Shown in pieces: positions 31,030 to 37,893 of a stretch of DNA of 40,439 nucleotides. Position 1 is the first letter of the stretch; each line of letters starts with the position of its first letter. Source of the DNA: a virus; the IMG/VR virus record IMGVR_UViG_3300020714_000009, positions 1-40,439 of that record; one strand, given 5' to 3'. A model generated the notes under the pieces. That model ran no database searches. It was given only the letters and a program-made list of their open reading frames with translations, and was not told the DNA's origin. The translations under genes were made by a program, and so were the position numbers.

Positions 31030-31362
31030 ATGCACGACTTCAACACCGACAACACCGACAACACCGAGGGCTACACCGTAGTGCAGTTCGACCGCGAATA
31101 CTACGGTGAGCGGGGCACGGACCGCATCACTTGCCGCTTTTTGAACACCTACACCATGCGCTATCGGCCCGCCGGGTTCGCGACCCTCCCACCCGGCATT
31201 AAATGGGATTACGTCGCAATGCCAAGTCGCTCGGATCTGTTTATCCCGTTCCGCCGCGACCTGCCGGCGGAACCCCGCCATCCTTTCGGCGTTATCCGAA
31301 CCAATAGGCCGCTGACAAGAGATGAAATGAAAATTTACGAGGTTGAGGTAGTTTACGTCTGA
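31030..31362 (+). CDS. 110-aa hypothetical early protein
   Basis: From ATG 31030 after CAGGAGACAGGATC. Seen: an Asp/Asn/Thr-rich start (DFNTDNTDNTEGY), VQFDREYYGERGTDRITC, IKWDYVAMPSRSDLFIPF and LTRDEMKIYEVEVVYV. Compact mixed fold likely; no family recognised. Confidence 0.6.
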   Translation: MHDFNTDNTDNTEGYTVVQFDREYYGERGTDRITCRFLNTYTMRYRPAGFATLPPGIKWDYVAMPSRSDLFIPFRRDLPAEPRHPFGVIRTNRPLTRDEMKIYEVEVVYV

Positions 31363-31374
31363 TTCCCGCACGGT

Positions 31375-31392
31375 CCGGGGCGTGCTCCCCGG
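31375..31392 (+). terminator. GC hairpin after the fourth cassette-1 gene
   Basis: CCGGGG, 6-base loop, CCCCGG, 13 bases after the stop at 31362. No T tract follows. Its right arm is the start of the 25-bp repeat at 31387-31411. Confidence 0.35.
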
Positions 31393-31411
31393 TCCTAGTG
31401 GCGACCAGCCG
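31387..31411 (+). repeat. 25-bp direct repeat, copy 1
   Basis: Identical to 34058-34082. Here it is intergenic, just before a ribosome site; at the other place it lies inside an open frame, just before a second start codon. Confidence 0.85.
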
Positions 31412-31433
31412 ATAACCAACGGGAGACAGGATC

Positions 31434-31724
31434 ATGGACGAGTATATCGTTACCCGCACGAACGAACAACGCTATGTCGTTCGCCGCATCTATAACCGGC
31501 ATGGCGACGCCGATTTTTTGATCGGCTGGGACATCATCTGGGGGCCAGTGTGGAGCAGGCCGCGCGGGAATGCTTTGACTTTCGATGCGGGTGAGGTCCG
31601 GCGGGCGGTGGAGTCTGCTGTGGCCATCATGGCGCCGCGTCCATGGTGCGTGCCTGACTTTGGCACTCATTCGCGCGTACACTCGAGCTATGCGCCCTAT
31701 CCCGGCATGCGGAGGGACGAATGA
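31434..31724 (+). CDS. 96-aa hypothetical early protein
   Basis: MDEYIVTRTNEQRYVVRRIY, FLIGWDIIWGPVWSRPRG, FDAGEVRRAVESAVAIM, Pro/Arg tail. Ribosome site GGGAGACAGGATC is the same as that of other genes in this operon. The beta-strand plus helix pattern suggests a small single-domain protein; family not recognised. Confidence 0.6.
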   Translation: MDEYIVTRTNEQRYVVRRIYNRHGDADFLIGWDIIWGPVWSRPRGNALTFDAGEVRRAVESAVAIMAPRPWCVPDFGTHSRVHSSYAPYPGMRRDE

Positions 31725-31745
31725 TGCTGACCGCGTCGCCCCCGC

Positions 31746-31892
31746 TCACGGACAACGGATCATACTCACACCACGCAACCGCCGGGCCACCAGCGCAGCC
31801 CGAAGCGCCGCGCGTTGCTCAGGCTCAGGTCTAGCTGGCAGCGCCTCTAAATCGTCCTCGGCCATATCGGCGTAGGCATCCGCCGCTTGCAT
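31746..31892 (-). CDS. 48-aa helical miniprotein on the minus strand
   Basis: MQAADAYADMAEDDLEALPA then PEPEQRAALRAALVARRLRG, ending ISMIRCP-like. Start ATG 31892 follows AAGGCTAGG. Its composition is more natural than that of the overlapping plus-strand frame. It converges with the 31434 gene and overlaps the recombinase remnant start. Unknown role. Confidence 0.4.
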   Translation of the reverse strand: MQAADAYADMAEDDLEALPARPEPEQRAALRAALVARRLRGVSMIRCP

Positions 31893-32021
31893 CCTAGCCT
31901 TGCGCACGCGGCGGGGGAAACGCCCACGCAGATAGCGAAGCGCATGGGCATCGCACGCAGCAGCGTCTACCGCTTCCTGGCCGCATCCAAGGGCGATTCT
32001 GACGCAGTTAGAGCCGACTGA
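31851..32021 (+). pseudogene. Serine-recombinase C-terminal HTH remnant
   Basis: The open frame between TAA 31848 and TGA 32019 reads AAGETPTQIAKRMGIARSSV and YRFLAA near its end. This is the C-terminal HTH of Hin/resolvase-type serine recombinases (G.t..eIAk.lGi.rsSVYR.L). The catalytic domain is absent and there is no good start, so it is most likely a leftover of a lost mobile element. Confidence 0.55.
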
Positions 32022-32083
32022 CCGTGCGTAAGGTCAACTAATGTCGTCAGATTTCAATGCCTTGCCGTGAACAAACGGGCAAT

Positions 32084-32833
32084 TCAGCCTTCGAACTCAA
32101 TCTCGCGCGCCTCGCCCTCAATCAGGTGCGCGCCCGACTCCAGGGACGCGAGGTCCGCCAGCAGCGTCTTGCGCGCGGAGCTGGCACGCTCGGCAACCAG
32201 CACGTTGACCGTGACGCCGGCGCCTCCGGTTTTTTCGGCATAGTTGTCGGGATCCAACTTGCTGGCGAGGTATTTGAACGCGTCGAACTTAAGTCTGGCC
32301 AAATTCGCGACGCGCGGATCGGTCGCTTCGGCCACGATCAACGCCCCCTTTTCGACCCACCATTGGGCTTGTGTGCGGCGCGTTTGGGTGTAGAGGGGAC
32401 GAAATGCGGGGTTGCTTTCGAGCCATCGAATCACCGAGAAATAAGACGGCATATCGGGATCGTCGCATATTGAGGTCAGGAACTCACCGTGGGCCATGCG
32501 TGCGCAGACTTCGGTGAAGATTTCGACGCTGCATGTTGAGGGTCGGCCGATGTGCCGTGGGGACGGTTTGAGGGCGAGATAGCTGTTGTCTGCTGTTGCG
32601 TCGTCCGAGGTTGCTGCGGGGGACGTGGTGCCTGTATCTGGTGTAGGCTTTTTTTTGCGCTTTGAGCCGGGCTTGGGGCCGCGCTTTTTTGGGTGGGCCT
32701 TGGCGTAGGCTTTTGATCGGGCGCGTGCTGCTGCCTTGCGTGGGCTGACCTTGCGGCCGGGCTTGAGTTTGCGCTTGACCAGGTCCTGGCTGGCGTCGGT
32801 TTCGGGCGCTGGTGTTGGTGCTGTTGTGTCCAT
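32084..32833 (-). CDS. terS: Terminase small subunit (Sf6 gp1-like) with basic N-terminal extension
   Basis: 249 aa from ATG 32833 (GGAAAG upstream). Residues 95-145 hold the HTH: HIGRPSTCSVEIFTEVCARM, EFLTSICDDPDMPSYFSVIR, NPAFRPLYTQTRRTQA; then ARLKFDAFKYLASKLDPDNY, the oligomerisation/core block of Sf6-type small terminases. Residues 19-63 are Lys/Arg/Ala/Pro-rich (KAHPKKRGPKPGSKRKKK) like AT-hook or histone-H1 tails. It binds the packaging start site and recruits TerL. An alternative start at 32920 has a stronger GGAGG site but adds rare-codon sequence. Confidence 0.75.
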   Translation of the reverse strand: MDTTAPTPAPETDASQDLVKRKLKPGRKVSPRKAAARARSKAYAKAHPKKRGPKPGSKRKKKPTPDTGTTSPAATSDDATADNSYLALKPSPRHIGRPSTCSVEIFTEVCARMAHGEFLTSICDDPDMPSYFSVIRWLESNPAFRPLYTQTRRTQAQWWVEKGALIVAEATDPRVANLARLKFDAFKYLASKLDPDNYAEKTGGAGVTVNVLVAERASSARKTLLADLASLESGAHLIEGEAREIEFEG

Positions 32834-33208
32834 AGGTTGCGATCTTTCCAGGGTCGCTGCTGGTTTGTCCAGCGGTAGCTCTCGCGTGTGCGCGGGGTAC
32901 CAGTATATGGCTCTCCCCATCTCTCCCCCTCCCCTCTCTTCCCCTCTCGTGGCGTGGCGTGTCAAGGGGTTTGTTGGCTTGTCGTTTTTTGACGGTTTGT
33001 GGGGGTTGTTGGGGCGCGACGGTTGGCCTCTCTATATGGATGAGGCGATAGGGCTAATATTTATTCGTTTTTTGACGTTTTTGTGGTAGACGGACGCGAT
33101 CATTGACGCCTATAGGGGGTCTATGGACGGATGTGCGGCGATTGTTTGACGGGGGATGCCAGGTCCCTGCCGCGTTGTCCGGTTTAGAGAGAGAGAGGAA
33201 CCAATCTG
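32834..33208. other. Divergent gap between terS and the early array
   Basis: About 375 bases. It holds a polypyrimidine tract on the plus strand at 32911-32948 (CT-rich, so AG-rich upstream of terS), T-rich runs near 33058-33085 and a GAGAGAGAGAGG ribosome-site run at 33187-33198. No clear promoter hexamer pair is seen. This is a natural place for opposing promoters. Confidence 0.35.
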
Positions 33209-33451
33209 ATGACCAGGAACTACAACAATGTCCCGATGATCGGCATCACGGATACCGATTACGATACCCTGCTGTGTCACCTGTCCGAGCAGGTCGCGGC
33301 GTGCATGCCGCCGCACCTCGGGTGCCAGCGAAACAACGCCGCGACCGACGCGCTGGCCAATACGTGGCAGCCTGAGATGACCGCTCGGGAGTGGCTCGCG
33401 GCTGCAGGTAGGCTTTTAGGCTGCGATACCAGCGCATGCGTGGGGGCGTGA
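33209..33451 (+). CDS. 80-aa hypothetical early protein
   Basis: MTRNYNNVPMIGITDTDYDT, LLCHLSEQVAACMPPHLGC, PEMTAREWLAAAGRLLG. Ribosome site GAGAGGAACC. Four to five Cys and a helical C-terminus. First gene of the main plus-strand array. Family not recognised. Confidence 0.6.
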   Translation: MTRNYNNVPMIGITDTDYDTLLCHLSEQVAACMPPHLGCQRNNAATDALANTWQPEMTAREWLAAAGRLLGCDTSACVGA

Positions 33452-33454
33452 ATC

Positions 33455-33652
33455 ATGGATAAAAAAACGATCAAGGTGTCGGTGCGTTCGGTTTATGGCC
33501 GGGAGACGGTGTATCCCGCTTGCCCTGACGCCGCGGCGTTCGCGGAACTGACCGGGAACAAGACGCTGACGGATAGTGCGTTGGAGCTGATTGAGCGGCT
33601 GGGCTACACCGTCGAGGTTGTAGCGCCTGCCATTACTCGGAGGGCTGCGTGA
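33455..33652 (+). CDS. 65-aa hypothetical early protein
   Basis: MDKKTIKVSVRSVYGRETVY, AAFAELTGNKTLTDSALEL, TVEVVAPAITRRAA: a beta-helix-beta small protein. GGGGGCG upstream. Stop overlaps the next start (TGATG). Confidence 0.6.
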   Translation: MDKKTIKVSVRSVYGRETVYPACPDAAAFAELTGNKTLTDSALELIERLGYTVEVVAPAITRRAA

Positions 33653-34482
33653 TGGGCTACACCGTTTTCGACAACCGCGTTGGCTTTCGGATTGGCGTCG
33701 ATCTACGGGGCCTCTCCGAAGCGGACGCGGCGCGGGAGCTACTGACCGAGGGTGACGGTTATACCCACGAAATTCGCCGCGACGATGCCGGCGACGGCTG
33801 GACGCTTTGGACATCGCTGGCCTCGTCCGCGTCGCCCGCTGGTGGCAGGATGGCGAAAACCGGCGCCTACAGCCTTTTGGCCGACGAAGAAGCCGCGACG
33901 GCGGAGATATATGCCGAAGTGGTGCGACGCTGCCTGCGTGGCGCCAACTGGGGCGGGCGTCTGTCTGTCATGACGGACGCTGAATACGACGCGATTGAGG
34001 TTGAGGCGCGCGGGGCGACCTGGACCGCGAATCAATCGTGGAACCCGGACAAGCCCCCCCCGGTCCTAGTGGCGACCAGCCGGCAACAGAGAGGACTCAC
34101 GACAATGACCACGAAACACGAATCCGCCGCCCGCGCCGCGACACTGGGCGCGCAACTGGCCCTACACGGCGCGGCGAGCGTACCGCCCCCGCCCCCTCAC
34201 GTCATCGGCAGGCTTGTGGCCACGATGCAACGCGACGCCCGATCCGCCGTCGCATGGGAAACGGCGCGCTGCAGCTATCCGATGACGGAGAAACAGAAGG
34301 ATCGCGGGCAGGCGCGCATCGAACGGCTGCAACGCGTCGTGAATATCGCGCTGGAGCTATCCTTCCCGTGCGATCCCCCGACGGTCAGCTATGGGGGCGA
34401 TCCGCGCGGCCCGTGCGCCTTCCTACGTATCCCTGGCGTTCGCGGGGACCTGCGGGGCGATGACGCCTTCGCGGTCTACTGA
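33652..34482 (+). CDS. Composite 276-aa early protein (probable in-frame fusion)
   Basis: N-terminal part (1-135): MGYTVFDNRVGFRIGVDLRG, LLADEEAATAEIYAEVVRR, SVMTDAEYDAIEVEARGA. At about residue 136 the frame runs through the 25-bp repeat that is intergenic elsewhere, then reaches an internal ATG (34105) with GAGAGGAC upstream. The second part, MTTKHESAARAATLGAQLAL through PCAFLRIPGVRGDL, looks like an independent protein. Either a fused two-domain protein or two genes with 34105 as the second start. Neither part has a recognised family. Confidence 0.55.
   Translation: MGYTVFDNRVGFRIGVDLRGLSEADAARELLTEGDGYTHEIRRDDAGDGWTLWTSLASSASPAGGRMAKTGAYSLLADEEAATAEIYAEVVRRCLRGANWGGRLSVMTDAEYDAIEVEARGATWTANQSWNPDKPPPVLVATSRQQRGLTTMTTKHESAARAATLGAQLALHGAASVPPPPPHVIGRLVATMQRDARSAVAWETARCSYPMTEKQKDRGQARIERLQRVVNIALELSFPCDPPTVSYGGDPRGPCAFLRIPGVRGDLRGDDAFAVY
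34058..34082 (+). repeat. 25-bp direct repeat, copy 2
   Basis: Identical to 31387-31411; marks the junction between the two halves of the composite open frame and precedes the internal ribosome site. Confidence 0.85.
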
Positions 34483-34483
34483 C

Positions 34484-34696
34484 ATGAGCGCTACAACGCT
34501 GCTCTACGGCGGCCCGCACTATGAGGCTTGCTGGATTGCTGGCCCTCACGGTGGCCTATGCGTGACGCGCGCGCGGGCACGTGGTGGCGTGAAGTTTCCC
34601 GATGCGGGCGGAGTGTGGCGCGAGGCGTTCGCCTCCGCGATTGACGACGACGAACGGCACGCACTGTGCCGAACCCTCATACACGAAAGGTTCTGA
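34484..34696 (+). CDS. 70-aa small early protein, paralog A
   Basis: MSATTLLYGGPHYEACWIAG, PHGGLCVTRARARGG, WREAFASAIDDDERHALCRT. It has a full-length paralog at 36561-36773 that matches along its whole length (YxGPxYEACWxxGPHGG). The 3' 70 bases are nearly identical in DNA. Function unknown; the next gene is coupled by a three-base gap. Confidence 0.65.
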   Translation: MSATTLLYGGPHYEACWIAGPHGGLCVTRARARGGVKFPDAGGVWREAFASAIDDDERHALCRTLIHERF

Positions 34697-34752
34697 CCAT
34701 GGGCTGGTTAATTTCCTACAAAAAGCTGCGGCTTGGCGAAACCGTCGATAGC
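34625..34752 (+). repeat. 128-bp near-identical repeat, copy 1
   Basis: Matches 36702-36830 with only a few differences and one inserted A between the two genes. It covers the 3' end of a 70-aa gene, the spacer and the first 18 codons of the following gene. Confidence 0.85.
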
Positions 34753-35289
34753 CGGATGCGCGACAACATGCGCTGGGATCGACACGACGCCTCCACGGGC
34801 GAGAAGCATGAAATCGCGGCATCCGCGACGGTGGGATCGACGTGGTACGCCGCCGTGCGGCACACCCGCGCCGATGGCACATTCGAGACGTTCGCCATTA
34901 TCTGCCTTACGTCCAAGGGCAGCCGAAAGCGTGGCGACGGGTTTGGCTACAAGGACATGAGCGAGGACATGGGGCCGTTGGAATGTTCTTGTCCAGCCCG
35001 CATCCTGGACCTGTTGACGCCAACGGACAGCGAATACGCGAACGATTGGCGCCGGCGGTGCAGGGATCGCGCGAAAGCATCCCGCCAGCGGCGCGCATCC
35101 GCCCCCAAGCCCGGCGCCCGAGTGACGTTTAACCCGCCGATCATGTACGGCGGCCAGCCGCTTGCCGAATTTATCATCATCCCCAACCCGCCACGGACGC
35201 GAGGGCTGATCGCAGAACGTGCCGACGGGTTGGGTGGCGTGTACCGCCTGCCAATGGACCGGCTGGCTGACGCCACAATTACCGCCTGA
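34699..35289 (+). CDS. DUF6927-like protein
   Basis: 196 aa. MGWLISYKKLRLGETVDSRM, VGSTWYAAVRHTRADGTFE, FAIICLTSKG, GFGYKDMSEDMGPLECSCP, ILDLLTPTDSEYANDWRRRC. The order 'MGWL.y ... vgs.WYaAv ... vvfLt ... WGYKDM.E.mGP.e..cP..iL.lL.p......a..WR..C' fits the DUF6927-like family of alphaproteobacterial phages and plasmids, function unknown. ATG 34699 follows GAAAGG. A truncated second copy starts at 36777. Confidence 0.7.
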   Translation: MGWLISYKKLRLGETVDSRMRDNMRWDRHDASTGEKHEIAASATVGSTWYAAVRHTRADGTFETFAIICLTSKGSRKRGDGFGYKDMSEDMGPLECSCPARILDLLTPTDSEYANDWRRRCRDRAKASRQRRASAPKPGARVTFNPPIMYGGQPLAEFIIIPNPPRTRGLIAERADGLGGVYRLPMDRLADATITA

Positions 35290-35325
35290 CCGCCGCCTAA
35301 CCCACCAACAGGAGGAACCGACACC

Positions 35326-35883
35326 ATGAACGACAATCTGACCATGACGCTGGCGCAAATACGCGAGCGCCGCCCCTGCGAGAACGGCTGGAAAACACTA
35401 CTGGCAAGCCTCGGAGGCGCCAGCACGAGTCTGGCGACTCGTGTGTCCCTTGGCGACATAGCCAGGAGTAACGGCCCGGCGGACGCATGGTGGTGTGTCC
35501 GCGTGCTGGACTGGTCCGACGCGACGGTACGACGCCGGGTTGTGAGCGTGCTGCTGCTGACTGTCCGCCGGGCCGCAACGCACACAACGGACGAGCGGGT
35601 CCACGCTTGTATCGATGCCGTGCAACGCTGGTGCGATGGCGATAATTCCGTCGATTTAGAAGCGGCGGCGCTGGCGGCGGAGGCGGCGGAGGCGGCGGCG
35701 CTGGCGGCGGAGGCGGCGGCGCAGGCGGCGTGGGCGGCGGAGGCGGCGGCGCAGGCGGCGTGGGCGGCGGCGGGGGCGGCGGAGGCGGCGGCGGATGCGG
35801 AGGCGCTGGCGGCGGAGGCGGCGGCGCGGGCGGACCTGATCGCCGCATTTCCCCCTCTGTTTAACCCCTACAGAGGAACCTGA
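35326..35883 (+). CDS. Early protein with Ala-rich helical tail
   Basis: 185 aa. Core 1-110: MTLAQIRERRPCENGWKTLL, SLGDIARSNGPADAWWCVRV, then TTDERVHACIDAVQRWCDGD. Residues 110-168 are Ala/Glu/Gln/Trp repeats (EAAAQAAWAA) predicted to form one long helix. Phage proteins with 'iR...pC..GW..LL..Lg' followed by 'A..AA' repeats are widespread, function unknown. Ribosome site AGGAGGAACC. A second copy begins at 40316. Confidence 0.7.
   Translation: MNDNLTMTLAQIRERRPCENGWKTLLASLGGASTSLATRVSLGDIARSNGPADAWWCVRVLDWSDATVRRRVVSVLLLTVRRAATHTTDERVHACIDAVQRWCDGDNSVDLEAAALAAEAAEAAALAAEAAAQAAWAAEAAAQAAWAAAGAAEAAADAEALAAEAAARADLIAAFPPLFNPYRGT
35656..35832 (+). repeat. GGCGGAGGC-type repeat encoding the Ala tail
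   Basis: Includes a perfect 30-bp unit twice (35710-35739 and 35740-35769). Read in the gene frame it gives Ala/Glu/Gln/Trp; in another frame it would give Gly, as the related repeat at 450-599 does. Confidence 0.8.
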
Positions 35884-35884
35884 C

Positions 35885-36157
35885 ATGGCAAACACCTGGG
35901 ACGACACACCGATGACACGCTGCGCGACCGCCGCGCTACCGGTGTTGATCGACGCACACGCCTATTTTCATGGGCTTGGCGCGCCGAAGGCCACTAGGAT
36001 CGCGGAACGCATCGCGGGGCTGCTGGAGCAAATCATCGACTGCGCTGGCGATGTGCAGGCGTACGGCAATAGCTGGACCGGCGGGCGCGGGCGCGAACTG
36101 GCTGATCGGGCGTACGAAGCGACCCGCGAGTACGACAAAATCACGAATGGCGAGTGA
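35885..36157 (+). CDS. 90-aa hypothetical early protein
   Basis: MANTWDDTPMTRCATAALPV, LIDAHAYFHGLGAPKATRIA, LLEQIIDCAGDVQAYGNSW: mostly helical, possibly a four-helix miniprotein. AGAGGAAC ribosome site, one base after the previous stop. Family not recognised. Confidence 0.6.
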   Translation: MANTWDDTPMTRCATAALPVLIDAHAYFHGLGAPKATRIAERIAGLLEQIIDCAGDVQAYGNSWTGGRGRELADRAYEATREYDKITNGE

Positions 36158-36257
36158 GACTCCCCTGACGCCACCCGCTGCGGCGGATGGCGACACGGCA
36201 GCCTTATCCAGCAGGCCCCTGCCAGGGGGCGAACACCAGAGAGAGGACACCAGAGAC

Positions 36258-36524
36258 ATGCGAACCACGATCATCGCCGCCGCCCTGACCATCGCGGCCG
36301 GCACAGCCCATGCCGACCCGGTGTGCATGAGGCCCGCCGATCTTGTTTGGGCGCCAAAGGCGATCCAGCACGATTTCGCGACCATCGACATTATGAAACG
36401 CGGTTGCGTCACCAGCCCGCAAATCATGGGGTACCTCGCGGCGCTGAAGGAACTGCGCGCCGACGCCAAGGGCACCAGCCGACGGGACCGCATCTGGGCG
36501 ATCATGTCCCGCGAAAATCCCTGA
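36258..36524 (+). CDS. 88-aa secreted small protein
   Basis: MRTTIIAAALTIAAGTAHAD is a classical Sec signal peptide with AHA cleavage site near residue 19. Mature part: PVCMRPADLVWAPKAIQHDF, IMKRGCVTSPQIMGYLAALK, two Cys that could form a disulfide, helical C-terminus. It would act in the periplasm or outside; superinfection or lysis functions are possible but not shown. Confidence 0.65.
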   Translation: MRTTIIAAALTIAAGTAHADPVCMRPADLVWAPKAIQHDFATIDIMKRGCVTSPQIMGYLAALKELRADAKGTSRRDRIWAIMSRENP

Positions 36525-36560
36525 CCCGACACCGCCCCACCAAAGACAAGGACCCCAACC

Positions 36561-36773
36561 ATGCCCCTCACCACGCTCATCTACAGCGGCCCGAGTTACG
36601 AGGCCTGCTGGCTGGACGGACCCCATGGCGGGGTTGTGGTGACACGCAAACGGGCGCGGGACGGGATCACATACCGCGACCTTGGCGGGCTTTGGCGCGA
36701 TGCGTTCGCCTCCGCGATTGACGACGACGAACGGCACGCACTGTGCCGAACCCTCCTACATGAAAGGTTCTGA
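36561..36773 (+). CDS. 70-aa small early protein, paralog B
   Basis: MPLTTLIYSGPSYEACWLDG, PHGGVVVTRKRARDG, WRDAFASAIDDDERHALCRT. Paralog of 34484-34696. The N-terminal halves have diverged more than the 3' DNA, suggesting recent gene conversion or duplication through the 128-bp repeat. Confidence 0.65.
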   Translation: MPLTTLIYSGPSYEACWLDGPHGGVVVTRKRARDGITYRDLGGLWRDAFASAIDDDERHALCRTLLHERF

Positions 36774-36830
36774 CAAATGGGCTGGTTAATTTCCTACGAA
36801 AAGCTGCGGCTTGGCGAAACCGTCGATAGC
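36702..36830 (+). repeat. 128-bp near-identical repeat, copy 2
   Basis: Second copy of 34625-34752. Sequence similarity ends abruptly at 36830, inside the start of the truncated DUF6927-like copy. Confidence 0.85.
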
Positions 36831-36848
36831 TGGGACAGCGCAGCATGA
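36777..36848 (+). pseudogene. Truncated DUF6927-like copy
   Basis: 23 codons: MGWLISYEKLRLGETVDS matches the N-terminus of the intact gene at 34699, then WDSAA and a stop. Its TGA overlaps the next ATG as ATGA, so it may persist as a leader that feeds ribosomes to the membrane-protein pair. Confidence 0.65.
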
Positions 36849-37000
36849 TCGGCGACACGCCAGCGGAGGCGTGGTTGCGATCCTGCCCGCCGTTGCCGCC
36901 ACGCCGTCGCAGGGCGCTGCGCCGGCAGGTTTGGATCATCCTAACGTTGCTGGTCATCGTGGCCGTGCTGGCAGGCTTGGCGGGGACGTACAGGCTATGA
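36845..37000 (+). CDS. 51-aa single-span membrane protein
   Basis: MIGDTPAEAWLRSCPPLP, an Arg cluster PRRRRALRRQ, then a membrane helix VWIILTLLVIVAVLAGLAG and short TYRL tail. Basic residues before the span predict N-in topology. Overlaps the next membrane-protein gene as ATGA. Size fits small holin-, antiholin- or superinfection-type proteins, none proven. Confidence 0.6.
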   Translation: MIGDTPAEAWLRSCPPLPPRRRRALRRQVWIILTLLVIVAVLAGLAGTYRL

Positions 37001-37176
37001 GCGCGCTCTCCGAAGGCTGCCTCGCGTTGCTGCTGATCTTCGGGCTGGTCGCAGTGACGGTCGGGGGATACCGACCGCTCAACGCGGCCGAGCGCGCAGG
37101 CTGGCACGCCTATCAACAGCGGCTGGCAGCGGCGAAACGCGCCACCCCCGCGCAACGGGAAGGGACCAACCGATGA
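36997..37176 (+). CDS. 59-aa membrane-anchored protein
   Basis: N-terminal span LALLLIFGLVAVTVGGY (residues 9-25), then a basic/Gln/Ala helix AGWHAYQQRLAAAKRAT. Coupled to the 51-aa membrane gene and to the next gene by ATGA overlaps. The layout resembles a small inner-membrane spanin- or holin-like protein but lacks a recognisable family signature. Confidence 0.55.
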   Translation: MSALSEGCLALLLIFGLVAVTVGGYRPLNAAERAGWHAYQQRLAAAKRATPAQREGTNR

Positions 37177-37370
37177 AACATAAAATCTGGGTATCGACCG
37201 TCACGCATCGCCACGGCACGAATAGCCATGCGGCGGGAAGCGAAGCGGGCTGCCGGCTTTACGGGTCCGACGTCACCAACATCGACGCGGGCGCCTACGC
37301 CAGCCGGGGCGAAGATGGCGTGCGGGTCGCAGCGTGGGTGCTGGTCCCCAACGAGAAAGCCGCGTCATGA
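37173..37370 (+). CDS. 65-aa hypothetical early protein
   Basis: MKHKIWVSTVTHRHGTNSHA, CRLYGSDVTNIDAGAYASR, VRVAAWVLVPNEKAAS. Strand-rich, small; ATGA overlaps on both sides. Family not recognised. Confidence 0.6.
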   Translation: MKHKIWVSTVTHRHGTNSHAAGSEAGCRLYGSDVTNIDAGAYASRGEDGVRVAAWVLVPNEKAAS

Positions 37371-37891
37371 CCGGCGCCACGCGCCCGTTCGTCTACGCGG
37401 AAATCGGCACCGTATGCGAGGGCGCCGACACCCTGCGCAAGCAGCTATCCGCGTTCGCCGAGGAGCTGCAACGGCAAATTTCGCGCCAGCGCGCCGGATA
37501 CCCGAAGACACGCGGCGCGGCCAAAATGCTGGTCATCGTGTCGCGCTCCAAGCTGGCGGACCCGGACTACGACATCACGGATCGGGATGTGTGGGAGGTG
37601 TCCGACATGCTGGCGCATTTCGCCCCGCCCTATGTCTCATTCGACAAGGCGGCGGCGGCCGATGGGCGCTACGGCTTCCACGTGGACGCCATGGCGCTGG
37701 AGGAGGGAATGGCTAACGGTAGCGTGCTGGTGGTGCGCAAGTTCAGCGAGATTCCGCGCCAGCACGGCCGCGGCGTGGCCATGATCCACCCCGATGGCAC
37801 CGTGTCGTACTTTGCCCGCCGCCGCGCCGGGCTGGACCGCTTATGGGGACCGGTCGCGGTGTACGCCCCGACAAAGACAGAGAAGGACTGA
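37367..37891 (+). CDS. 174-aa hypothetical early protein
   Basis: Start ATG 37367 (ATGA overlap). MTGATRPFVYAEIGTVCEGA, ADTLRKQLSAFAEELQRQ, MLVIVSRSKLADPDYDITD, MLAHFAPPYVSFDKAA, VLVVRKFSEIPRQHGRG. Mixed alpha/beta, acidic centre; no family recognised. Confidence 0.6.
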   Translation: MTGATRPFVYAEIGTVCEGADTLRKQLSAFAEELQRQISRQRAGYPKTRGAAKMLVIVSRSKLADPDYDITDRDVWEVSDMLAHFAPPYVSFDKAAAADGRYGFHVDAMALEEGMANGSVLVVRKFSEIPRQHGRGVAMIHPDGTVSYFARRRAGLDRLWGPVAVYAPTKTEKD

Positions 37892-37893
37892 CC

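Noticed and set aside
31721-31834. 37-codon plus-strand frame overlapping the previous stop as ATGA
   Set aside because: The opposite minus-strand frame has a better ribosome site and more natural composition; the plus frame is Pro/Ala/His noise.
32911-32948. Polypyrimidine tract as a possible triplex or packaging signal
   Set aside because: Low-complexity CT sequence alone is not evidence; noted only as content of the gap upstream of terS.
35297-35848. Minus-strand Pro-rich open frame
   Set aside because: Shadow of the Ala-tail repeat; Pro comes from reading GGC repeats backwards.
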